NCBI GenBank assembly: GCA_001970855.1
Contig: LSSN01003146.1
Coordinates: forward strand, 1 to 11,041
Source of the DNA: Smittium culicis
Taxonomy: Eukaryota; Kickxellomycota; Harpellomycetes; Harpellales; Legeriomycetaceae
Direction of reading: 5' to 3'
Length of the DNA stretch: 11,041 nt
The position numbers and the translations under genes are program-made. This document shows positions 1-7,985 of the stretch, in pieces; position 1 is the stretch's first letter, and every line of letters starts with the position of its first letter. The notes under the pieces were generated by a model, which did not search any database, was not told the origin of the DNA, and saw only the letters and a list, made by a program, of their open reading frames with translations.

Positions 1-629
1 CTATTAATGCTGTTTATATTGTAAAATATATTATTTATTAATTAATAGTTATATCATTTAATTTACATCGAAGATTTATATTTATTTAGCACTTTTATAT
101 TTTTTGTTTTATGTTATATATACTTATTGAATTTACACCATTAAAATTTATGAAAATTTTGTTGAAATGGATTAGCTATACACTTATTTATAATATAAAT
201 TATTAATAAATACTACCAAAAAATTATTTTTTTACATATAATATGATCAATTAATAATCCATCAGTTATACGAATGATTTAACTTTATTATGCTGATAAT
301 AATATCATACAGTTAACTAATAAATATAAGATTTAATAATTTGGTTATAACTGCTCGTCAATGAATTTTTTAAATTATATCAAATTATTTATATTATTGG
401 CTAGATTAATACTTAAATAATATTTAATCTAATAAGTATCTGTTTTTAAATATTAAATATATATAAAATACAGATTATTATATTCACAAACGAATTAAAT
501 TATAGATAGTATTAGCACTCAATTATAATTTGATTGAACATTTTTTTTAAATGCCTAATGATATGTTTTTTATTACTATAGGGCAATTATAAACCTAATA
601 TCAAATAGGTACATGTTAAAATTAATTTC
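1..629. other. AT-rich gene-free stretch
   Basis: No open frame of useful length was found on either strand. The sequence is nearly all A/T with short homopolymers. I see no tRNA-like cloverleaf and no sizeable inverted repeat. The first bases (CTATTAATG) and the reverse complement of the last bases (ACTATTAAC) share only a trivial AT-rich match, so I do not call a terminal repeat. Confidence 0.6.
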
Positions 630-830
630 AGCCAATGGGGAATATAATATAGCCAATCAGTCATTACTAATTACGTCATTTTTAAAAAAGGCATGTTTAA
701 TTGGCTCTAATTAATCAATTTATGCATAGCAATGCTTTAATTTGATATAACTAAGTTTTAGCCAATGGCAAATAAATTTTAGTCAATAAGGCAAGATAAA
801 TAAAAGATTTAATTTTAGTGCCTAATTGGC
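630..830 (+). promoter_or_regulatory. Cluster of AGCCAAT-type boxes, promoter-like
   Basis: AGCCAAT occurs on the plus strand at 630-636, 651-657 and 760-766. ATTGGC occurs in reverse at 700-705 and 825-830. TTACGTCA, a CRE/ATF-like octamer, is at 671-678. CCAAT boxes bound by the HAP/NF-Y complex are a common eukaryotic promoter element. The same motif cluster lies upstream of the Rep-like locus at the far right, in the opposite orientation. The majority orientation here would drive a gene to the right on the plus strand, yet the following kilobase shows only a 29-codon ATG ORF (948-1037). The element is seen; the promoter function is inferred. Confidence 0.4.
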
Positions 831-1380
831 CATTTTAGTAAAATAGCGGTCTTTTTATCTAGACAACACGATAACGTTATAGAAAAACTAAAATCACTAT
901 TTTTAACATTTTGAATTTCATAATACAAAACTTTTATCCGAATTAAAATGAAAGCACTTTTTTTTTCTTTTTGTTTTTGTATTTATAAAAATGGTTTTAC
1001 TTTATATTCATTACAGCTTGTAATATTTTTAATTTAAATGAGAATACCTTTATTTTATATTCTCACTGATTAAATAAAAAATAAGAAACATAAATGAATT
1101 CGACTTCGAATATACTCATGACTAAATTAAATTTGTAAGGATAAATTTAATATTAGATTTAAAACAGTAAGTAATTATTTATAAATAAATATACCAATTG
1201 TAATATGAATACGCTATATTATATACTTTATTAATAGCATTAGAAAATGGTATTAAAAATACCAATAGCCACCCATCTGAACAATGAATATATGCTCATA
1301 CATCAAATCATACAACGAACAAAATGTATGACGAATTAAAACATGACACGAATAAAAAATCTTGTGATATATGATCTCAT
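831..1380. other. AT-rich stretch, no convincing gene
   Basis: The only ATG-initiated frame worth noting is 948-1037 on the plus strand, 29 codons, beginning MKALFFSFCFCIYKNG. It is hydrophobic and cysteine-containing, somewhat like a signal peptide, and TATAAAAA lies inside it near 981-988. Another short plus frame starts at about 1094 (MNSTSNIL) and runs into a GTAAGG that could be a splice donor, with no exon I can identify downstream. Neither is supported enough to call a gene. Confidence 0.4.
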
Positions 1381-1895
1381 CACTGCCCATCTTTCCACAG
1401 CAGTCTAAAAAACTTTGCCCAACTGTCCCCAACTTATCCGAATCTGCTATACTTTCCCCAGCTGCCCCTAAGTCTGATACTGTTCCCAAACTCTGCTCAA
1501 CTATACCCAACCGTTCCTAACTGTCCCCAACTCTGCCCAACTCTGCCCTGCTCACCCAAACACAGCCTAGCTCTACCCAGTTCTTTCAAACACTGCCCAA
1601 CTATCCCCAGCTCTCCTAAACTTTGCACAACTGCCCCCAGCTCTGGCCAGCTCTCCCAAACACTGCACAGCTGCCGCCAACTCTCCCAACTGCTGCCAAC
1701 GTTCGCCAACTGCTTCCAACTCTCCCAACTGCCGCCAACATGCTCGACTGCCGCCAACATTCCTGACTTCCGCCAACATGTTCAATTGCTGCTATCATGC
1801 CCGACTGCCAATAGCTCTGCTAACTGCCACCAGCTATCCTAACTGCCGCCAACTCTCCTAACTGCCGCCAACTCTCATAATTGCCACCAACTCTT
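1381..1895. repeat. C/T-rich degenerate minisatellite
   Basis: About half a kilobase of short repeats built from alternating units such as AACTGCCGCC and AACTCTCCC. The last copies (about 1840-1880) have a clean 19-bp period. Earlier copies are more diverged, with variants such as AACTGTCCCC and AGCTCTCCC. The plus strand is almost free of G, so GC skew is extreme, and the block is far richer in GC than its flanks. All minus-strand frames across it stay open for 60-90 codons and read as repeats rich in W, Q, L, G and S. That is what a low-stop-codon repeat gives by chance, and their initiators are not embedded in any gene context. I treat it as non-coding. Confidence 0.85.
1525..1557 (-). other. 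Putative G-quadruplex motif in the minisatellite
   Basis: Read on the minus strand, four G-runs occur with lengths 3, 3, 3 and 4 and loops of 6, 7 and 7 nt. The corresponding C-runs on the plus strand are 1555-1557, 1546-1548, 1536-1538 and 1525-1528. This satisfies the usual G3+N1-7 rule exactly. Folding in the cell is inference. Confidence 0.7.
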
Positions 1896-2383
1896 ATATA
1901 TTATTATTTTTAATTTTTTTCATATTATTATTTGTCTTTTTTTGTTAATACAATATCTATAAATATTATGTTCAATTTATTTGCATACTTATATCTATTA
2001 TTATATTAATTAATAGTTATATTTTGCATACAACTATTAATTTTTTTATCTATATTATTTTTCATACTTATAGTTTTTTATATCAAATTTAAAAATGAAT
2101 TTACATTTTTCATACTTATAGTTTTTTATATCAAATTTAAAAATGAATTTACATTTTTTATCGCATAAATTATAAATCATACAATTTGATTCAAATATAT
2201 TTATAATTTATCTTTTATTATTAATAGTAAATAAACTTTAATTTATAAATAAATTCTATTATTTAATTAAGCATATATTTATATATTATATTTATTATAT
2301 AAATAATTTCAACTTAAACTAATAAAAAATATAAAAATTTTAATTCCATTCTTCAATTACTGTTATCAATGGGTTATTCACAA
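1896..2383. other. AT-rich intergenic stretch
   Basis: No open frames of note. Besides the 48-bp tandem duplication listed separately, it contains runs of T and A only. It forms the 3' flank of the minus-strand ORF that ends at 2384. Confidence 0.6.
2058..2158. repeat. Perfect 48-bp tandem duplication
   Basis: A 48-bp unit starting CATACTTATAG and ending ACATTTTT occupies 2063-2110 and again 2111-2158 with no mismatch. The five T residues at 2058-2062 extend the match slightly. Perfect identity in such drifting AT-rich DNA indicates a recent duplication, for example by replication slippage. Confidence 0.95.
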
Positions 2384-2722
2384 TTATATGTATGAAAGTG
2401 CGTCTATATACTTTTCAACGAGGAATACAGTTTTGTCGCCTACAAACTGAATATTTGCGACGTTTTCGATCCAGATTCTTGAATCGATCAAGAATCCCTT
2501 CACAACCCTGTACGGCTGTGGCTTGATGCCTTTTACTGTAACTGTACAGTACGGATTCACGGAGTGGTCCCGCTTTCCCGTCAAAGCCTCTAGTGCTTTA
2601 ACCTTTTTACTGTACTCATATGGAGTAAAGGTTTTGCATGCGAGGGCCGCTATCAAGTTGAGCTTGACTTTCTCTTTAGGCTTTTTTGACTCGATTTCTT
2701 TCGAGTACTGAAAAGCTGGCCT
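2384..2722 (-). CDS. Exon-like ORF: small conserved domain, diverged copy of the C-terminus of the 322-aa protein
   Basis: The frame is open from just after a TGA (2723-2725) to a TAA (2384-2386), about 112 codons, with no ATG. The first possible non-ATG start is a TTG at 2656, so the ORF is probably an exon or a remnant. A pyrimidine-rich acceptor (CTTTTCAG) ends at 2708, making TAC at 2707-2705 a likely first codon. After a lysine-rich linker comes a domain beginning TFTPYEYSKK and containing ALTG, NPY, VKGI, QP, GF and NIQFV. By eye, about 35-40 of 80 residues match the C-terminal domain of the 322-codon gene at 6505-7473, in the same order with one single-residue gap. Two diverged copies with conserved spacing show that this frame was under protein-level selection. 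I do not recognise the family. The GC content is well above the flanks. It is either the last exon of a spliced gene or a decaying paralogue. Confidence 0.6.
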   Translation of the reverse strand, partial: RPAFQYSKEIESKKPKEKVKLNLIAALACKTFTPYEYSKKVKALEALTGKRDHSVNPYCTVTVKGIKPQPYRVVKGFLIDSRIWIENVANIQFVGDKTVFLVEKYIDALSYI

Positions 2723-2785
2723 TCATGTTTTTATCTAAAAATTATACTTTAATAATTATAATTAAAAAAACATACTTTTTTATAC
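2708..2785 (-). other. Candidate 78-nt intron
   Basis: On the minus strand a GTATAA donor at 2785-2780 and a CTTTTCAG acceptor ending at 2708 bracket AT-rich sequence. A better donor by consensus, GTATGT, lies at 2775-2770, but all three frames upstream of it are closed. With the GTATAA donor, an ATG at 2824-2822 gives a 13-codon first exon (MIENTTFRLQYHK) that joins the domain ORF in phase. That ATG overlaps the TGA of the upstream acidic ORF (ATGA). A weak GTTAAA donor inside the acidic ORF would also be in phase. Splicing is inferred only. Confidence 0.35.
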
Positions 2786-2820
2786 TTTATGATATTGAAG
2801 TCGAAATGTCGTATTTTCGA

Positions 2821-3279
2821 TCATTTCGATTTATTTTTTGACTTTTTAACCAGATCAATCGGTCTTTTCTTCGGATCTAATACCGAAGCGTCGATTTTAA
2901 CCGAGGAAGAATTTTCGACGTCATCATCACTGCCCAAAATAAATTCGACTTTTGGATTTATGGCTGGCTCCAATGGAAATTTAATTATTGAAGTTGCGTC
3001 AGGCTTAATTTCCGGCTCAGCGGTCAGTCCGATTCCATTTTCTGCTATTGGCTTAATTTTCGGCTCGGCGGTCAAACTGATTTCTGGTTCGGCAGTCAAG
3101 CTGATTTCCGGATCCGTGGTCAGTCTGATATCAGAACCAGTTAAATTCGATTTAACCGACTCAGAATCCTTCCAGCTTTTTCCTGGAACGTACGGCAATT
3201 TGACCGTACTGTTCCTTACCGATTCGGATTTTTTGTAACTGACTTTCTTTTTGCTGTTGTCGCTGTTTATTTTTGGTTT
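2821..3279 (-). CDS. Acidic, repeat-containing ORF without an ATG
   Basis: An open frame from just after a TAA (3280-3282) to a TGA (2821-2823), about 152 codons. It contains no ATG; the nearest alternative initiator is a TTG at 3198. The product would be hydrophilic and rich in D, E, K, S and P. A central block of five 8-residue repeats (type LTAEPEIS, about 3004-3123) is followed by an acidic patch (GSDDDVENSSS) and a lysine-rich tail. An AACAG just inside 3260-3266 could be a splice acceptor. The plus strand is also open from an ATG (2789-3238, 149 codons), but that product is a monotonous GSAVKLISG-type repeat and runs against the neighbouring minus-strand domain. I favour the minus strand as an upstream exon or separate gene, with limited confidence. 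No family recognised. Confidence 0.4.
   Translation of the reverse strand, partial: KPKINSDNSKKKVSYKKSESVRNSTVKLPYVPGKSWKDSESVKSNLTGSDIRLTTDPEISLTAEPEISLTAEPKIKPIAENGIGLTAEPEIKPDATSIIKFPLEPAINPKVEFILGSDDDVENSSSVKIDASVLDPKKRPIDLVKKSKNKSK
3004..3123 (-). repeat. Five 24-nt in-frame tandem repeats
   Basis: Five consecutive 24-nt units at 3100-3123, 3076-3099, 3052-3075, 3028-3051 and 3004-3027 each encode an octapeptide. The first, second and fifth read LTTDPEIS, LTAEPEIS and LTAEPEIK; the fourth (PIAENGIG) is most diverged. Unit length divisible by three fits a coding repeat in a disordered protein. Confidence 0.8.
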
Positions 3280-4235
3280 TTAATTGATAAAAATTTACAA
3301 TTTTAGATGGAATTAAAATTTTAAAAAAATTATTTTTTTTTCAAGTTATAATTTAATATTTTATTATCAAAAAACATTTATTATATAATAAACGAATGAG
3401 TATATTTATTTTAGCATACTACTTTATAGTTAATATTGATGATATACTATTTACTTATTATACAATATGATGTTGCATATATACATACTGAAATAATTAC
3501 ACTATTATCAGAAACATAATATCTTGATTATTTTTAATACAAAAAAATAATAAAAATTGTAAAAAAAAATAAGCCCACAAAAAAAATTAATAGTATATTC
3601 TTAAAATTTATTGCCTCAAATAGTATTCAAGTTATAAAAAAATATTGCACATCTAAATATCGTATTTTCCTGACAATCTATTGTTTATATAGTCTCATGA
3701 TTCAATCGAAAAGTTTTGAGATAAGTGAAAATTATTCTTTCCGATTATAACAATCATCAAAACCAAACATTTAGATTACTAGCCAATTCCAAATTATTCA
3801 ATAAGATCAATTTTGCCAAGATTAATATATTATAGGCATAATTCCATCAAGTCCATGGTTTTAAATGAAATTAAAAAATAGTTAGAGATGTTATTGATAA
3901 TTTTTTTTGACAATAAAATGTGTTCTATTTTAAAAATTAATCTTAAAATACATACAAAATAATAATTTAACTAATTATCAAGTCCTGATAAAAAGTGAGA
4001 TCCATTATATATATTAGTGTGCATAATATTTCTATTGTATATTATAAATAACACAATAATTATAAAATATGTTTTTTAATAGAAAATAATTATAGATATT
4101 AATATATATCATGTTTCATTGAATCTAAATAAAATTAAGATAGTATAAATAAATATTGGACATTTCACATATTTAAATATTAAATTAATTAATACAATGA
4201 AAATTCTTTTTGATATTTATACTGTATTTAAATAT

Positions 4236-4350
4236 AATTTATATTACAAGTATAACTATCAATAGCCATAAAAATATCGTAATTTATAATTAAATATATA
4301 TACATAATTTTAAATTTATATTACAAGTATCTATCAATCGTCATAAAAAT
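4236..4350. repeat. Imperfect direct repeat, about 40 bp
   Basis: Copy 1 at 4236-4275 and copy 2 at 4313-4350 share a start (AATTTATATTACAAGTAT) and an end (CATAAAAAT), differing by a 2-bp deletion and two substitutions. They are separated by about 37 bp of AT-rich DNA. Confidence 0.75.
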
Positions 4351-5011
4351 TTCAATTTTTTATTAATACATACTAAAATTTTTATATAATCAATAGAAAT
4401 AATTTTATTAAAATGATTATCATTTTATAAATATTAGCAATTGTAATAAAATATCCAAATTTATATAATACATACGGATAATTACTATAGATATTCTTTA
4501 ATATGTTTTTTAATATATTATAGATTCATCACTATAAAATATATCTTGCAATACCCTTATTAAGATATTATCAGTTACATATGTTAATTCAGTCAATTAT
4601 TTTAGACTTTTTGAAATTTTATTAATATATTTCTAATTAAATAATCGGCATTAAACAGATTTAACTAAAAGATTTTATGATTTAATACCTAAAATAAGCG
4701 CTTGAATATGTAAAAACTAAAGTTTTGTATGATTTATACATTTCATACTTAGAATATAATTATGAAAATTATTTACGCTATAGAAATAGTTTATAAAATT
4801 TACTATATTTTATGGATTGGAAATTTTTGTAAAGGTTTATAAGACGTGTAGGCATATCAATTGCGAGATAATATATTGCATGATCATTATATTATTAGAC
4901 AAAAAAAAATTATATTTTAGACCAGTTAACATTTAGATGATTTACAATTGTAATTAAATATCTATGTTGATTACTAAAAAATTATATCAAAATAATAGAA
5001 TCTTATATTTC

Positions 5012-5027
5012 TAGGGGTTAGGGTTAG
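5012..5027 (+). repeat. Short interstitial telomere-like tract
   Basis: TAGGGGTTAGGGTTAG contains two near-perfect TTAGGG units. TTAGGG is the telomere repeat of vertebrates and of many fungi and protists. In this AT-rich desert, G-runs of three or four are conspicuous, so a relic of telomere addition at a healed break is possible. Two units can also arise by chance. Confidence 0.4.
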
Positions 5028-6504
5028 ATATTCATATTATTTATATAGATTTATATCTAATCGTAATAATATTTATTACAATAGTTGTGTACGAGGCAAT
5101 ATAATGTGAAATTATAATTTGCTTTTAAAAATATTACTTTTTGACAACAATGACGATTGAATACCGGCATGATAAATAAAAAGATTACAATTATTCAGAA
5201 TACACGGTAGTTGGTCAATCTTTGTATAATTCTATATGAAATTATTTATGTATTAGATATATTGACTATTACTATAAATTCAACCTAGATTAGACATTTA
5301 CAAGTTACATTAATATTATCAATAGCGATTTAGGATAGAAACAGAGAAAGAAATGGTAAAAAAGTAACTAATATAACAATAAATGATAATAATATAGAAT
5401 GCAATAATTGATAGTAAAAACAACAAGTTATTGAATACAATGCTATTTATAAAAGCATATTTTTTAAAGTCAGCTATAAAATCGATATATTTTTATTTAT
5501 TGCTAAAATGAATAAAAAATTAATTTTGATGAACATAATTATAAATTAAGTTATAATATTATATTGAAAAATAGAAATAGCGTAAAATGAAATATTAAAT
5601 GATTTATCATTCATATAATTATAAATTATTTATCACTAAAAGTATATATCCTATATCCAAATTTATTTAACAAATTTAATAATTTAAAATTATAAATCGG
5701 ATACTAGCTAAAGCTTTATTGTTGAAAATTTTATAATAATTAATATATAACATGTATTGACTCGAACTGATTAAATTGTACCATTTTAATAATTTACGAA
5801 ATCTCAATACTTTATTTTCCTATGAAAACACGCTTTAATCTAGATACATATCGATTCTTTAATTATATTTTCAATTGGACATTGACCATTGATTCATCAT
5901 GTCAATATTTACACTCCGTAATTCAATTGTAACTAACATTGATCAAGCCACATAGGTGAATAAGTATAAATAGTTATGAATTTTGGGTAATCAAATCTAT
6001 CTATTTGTTTTAGGAAATGCTCAGATAAAAAAAATTATTTTATTAAATGACAAACTTTAAAAACAACCTAAATGTGTCAAAATATTTCGAGATGAATGAC
6101 GCAGATAGTTTATATGGTATTGATAAATTAATCGTATTTACTAATAGATATTTATACATAAAAAATAAAGTTATATATTTAAGATAATAATATAATTATA
6201 TTCAACTATAACCTAAACATATAAAATAAGACAATTTTATCAAATACATTTCTAATCTATAAATTTTTTGTACAATATAGTGCCAAAAATTATCAGTATA
6301 AATAATATTTAGACAGAGTTTGGTTGAAATTTTTCATAACTATATTTTTTGTAAAAATAAATTTCAATGTTAAATAAAATACTTTATAAAGCTAATGATA
6401 AACTGGGAAAACTATATTAAAAAATATAATTAATTAATGTAAAGTAAAATTTTAAATTTTTATTTATAAATTATTAAATAAACGTAAACTAGTATAATCA
6501 AATT

Positions 6505-7473
6505 TTATGAAAATACAACTTTAATTGCTGGAAAATTTTTAAGCTTGTGTATAAAAGTTTTTTTATACGCTTTAATAACCAATATCTCGGTAGTATCTCT
6601 AACGAACTTAATATTCCCCACCATGTCAATATAAATCCCCAATTTTATAAACCCATCTTTGACGTGGCTAATTGGCTGTCTGTTAATCCCTTTTAAAACA
6701 ACTAAATAAAAAGGATTAATTGATTCAACTCGAAACCCTGTAAGCTGCTCAATGGCATTTATTTTCTTAGAATGCTCGTAGGGGGTGTAAAAAGTGCACG
6801 AGGATGGTGCAGCAAGGTGGGTTCTATAAACGTCACTTGTTTTGTTTACAGTACCATATCTTGCATTTTTTGAGTTGTTCTGTTCTTCTGCATTAATATT
6901 TTGTCGAATTCTTATCTTATTATACCCGCTGTTTAATAATGAGCTGAAAATTGCCATTGGCTGGCTAAATATTGATCTTCCTTTACCATTGTTATAGGTT
7001 CGGGTACTTCCTGATGATGATTGAATCAATGCTGTTACAGTGACTTCAGTTGGTACACGTGAGCTGGATGCAACTGGCTGGGTTGTTTGGCTTGGTTGTT
7101 CTGGTGGACTTGTATGGGTTGGTGGATCCGGAAAGAGCTCAGCATATGAGGGAGGACCAGTTGAATCTTCATTCGGCTCATAGTCCTCAATCTCGATTAT
7201 AGGAGGATCAATAGACGCCTCCAAGTAATGTGGGACCGGAACTGAAATACGGTCGCCTTGACTGTAAGAAAACGGAAGGAAAACCGTGCTGTTTCTTGCT
7301 GGAGCGGCCCTCTGGTACCCATATACCCTGGTGCTCATTCTGGCAGATCTAGGCCGCTGTCTTGATCGGGTTGAGGATGTGTCAGGACTGACGGAGGCAG
7401 ACGATGCTGAAGAATTGTTTGACCTTCTTGATGATCGTCTCAATCCGGTCGAAGAATTTTTTGTTACAGCCAT
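6505..7473 (-). CDS. Unrecognised 322-aa protein with basic N-terminus, PPxY motif and conserved C-terminal domain
   Basis: The best intact gene in the window. It has an ATG start (MAVTKNSSTG) and a single uninterrupted frame to 6505. Residues 1-50 are rich in Ser and Arg, including RRSSRRSNN, probably disordered and possibly nucleic-acid binding or nuclear. Residues about 60-90 (STVFLPFSYSQGDR, then VPVPHYLEASIDPP) look structured. An acidic stretch leads to GPPSYAELFPDPP at about 106-118. PPSY is a PPxY motif, known in other proteins to bind WW domains of NEDD4-type ubiquitin ligases. A Pro/Ser/Thr-rich linker follows. The last 90 or so residues (from FYTPYEHSKK) repeat the domain found at 2384-2656. 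Its end (NIKFVRDTTEILV) vaguely recalls C-termini of fungal retroelement Gag-like ORFs, but I cannot assign a family. No signal peptide or membrane segment is seen. It is solitary, with its own TATA box and leader, so probably monocistronic. Confidence 0.8.
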   Translation of the reverse strand: MAVTKNSSTGLRRSSRRSNNSSASSASVSPDTSSTRSRQRPRSARMSTRVYGYQRAAPARNSTVFLPFSYSQGDRISVPVPHYLEASIDPPIIEIEDYEPNEDSTGPPSYAELFPDPPTHTSPPEQPSQTTQPVASSSRVPTEVTVTALIQSSSGSTRTYNNGKGRSIFSQPMAIFSSLLNSGYNKIRIRQNINAEEQNNSKNARYGTVNKTSDVYRTHLAAPSSCTFYTPYEHSKKINAIEQLTGFRVESINPFYLVVLKGINRQPISHVKDGFIKLGIYIDMVGNIKFVRDTTEILVIKAYKKTFIHKLKNFPAIKVVFS

Positions 7474-7483
7474 TTTGTTGATA

Positions 7484-7682
7484 GTTAATATTTGTGAATA
7501 TTTTTTTGTTAATATTTGTTTGTTAATATTTGTGAATATTTTTTTGTTAATATTTTTTTGTTAATATTTGTTTGTTAATATTTGTGAATATTTGTTTGTT
7601 AATATTTGTGAATATTTGTTTGTTAATATTTGTGAATATTTGTTTGTTTATATTTGTTTATATTTGTTAATATTTGTTAATA
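7484..7682 (-). repeat. 24-nt minisatellite forming the probable 5' leader of the 322-aa gene
   Basis: About eight copies or part-copies of a 24-nt unit (plus strand GTTAATATTTGTGAATATT followed by TGTTT), some shortened and some with T-run changes. On the sense (minus) strand it reads only A, C and T: no G and no ATG. It begins about 10 nt upstream of the start codon and fills nearly all the space up to the TATA box. A G-poor, AUG-free leader would be unstructured and would let a scanning ribosome reach the 7473 ATG as the first start. That role is inferred. Confidence 0.75.
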
Positions 7683-7733
7683 AATGATAATTTCGATTAA
7701 TAAGAGTAATTATGATAGCTGGACTCTGATAAG

Positions 7734-7741
7734 CTTTTATA
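7734..7741 (-). promoter_or_regulatory. TATA box of the 322-aa gene
   Basis: TATAAAAG on the minus strand, in slightly GC-richer surroundings (CTTATCAGAGTCCAGC just downstream). Transcription starting about 30 nt on, near 7705, would give a leader of about 230 nt without an ATG before 7473. TATA-like strings are frequent in this AT-rich DNA, so the call rests on the exact consensus and the clean leader. Confidence 0.45.
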
Positions 7742-7985
7742 ATTTTATAATTAAATGAATATTATATGGTTTTATAAATTATTATTTGAATATGAATTAT
7801 TTCGTAAATATTAGAATACTTTATATAGTTCTATTTGAAAATTACAATTATTAATAATACGTAATTGAATAGAATTAATAATATATAAAAATGTGTTGTT
7901 TTCATGATTACGTTTTATAATTTCTTGTATAATATAATTAGTAAATATATAATTATTATAATATTATTGAATTAATATCAGAGAT
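7742..7985. other. AT-rich spacer
   Basis: Nothing supportable. It separates the promoter of the 322-aa gene from the 3' end of the decayed coding remnant on the same strand. Confidence 0.5.

Larger units (their letters stand above)
3280..6504. other. 3.2-kb AT-rich gene-free region
   Basis: No frame on either strand is long enough, or different enough in composition, to suggest a gene. Poly-A/T runs dominate. The identifiable structure is limited to an imperfect 40-bp direct repeat (4236 and 4313) and a short TTAGGG-type tract (5012-5027). An AATAAA on the minus strand at 6464-6459 lies about 40 nt past the stop of the 322-codon gene and could be its polyadenylation signal, but such hexamers are expected by chance here. 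Confidence 0.6.

Noticed and set aside
1253..1798. Four overlapping minus-strand ORFs (60-87 codons) across the minisatellite
   Set aside because: They are open only because the repeat lacks stop codons, several overlap each other in different frames, and the products are monotonous W/Q/L/G repeats.
2523..2711. Plus-strand 62-codon ORF
   Set aside because: Antisense to the minus-strand domain that has a diverged paralogue at 6505-7473, so the minus strand is the coding one.
5129..5137. Degenerate nonanucleotides matching NANTATTAC (also 1020-1028 and 5063-5071 in reverse)
   Set aside because: Far from Rep, no proper stem, and such matches are expected often in AT-rich DNA.
7286..7564. Plus-strand 92-codon ORF
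   Set aside because: Antisense shadow of the 322-aa gene start, running out into the leader minisatellite.
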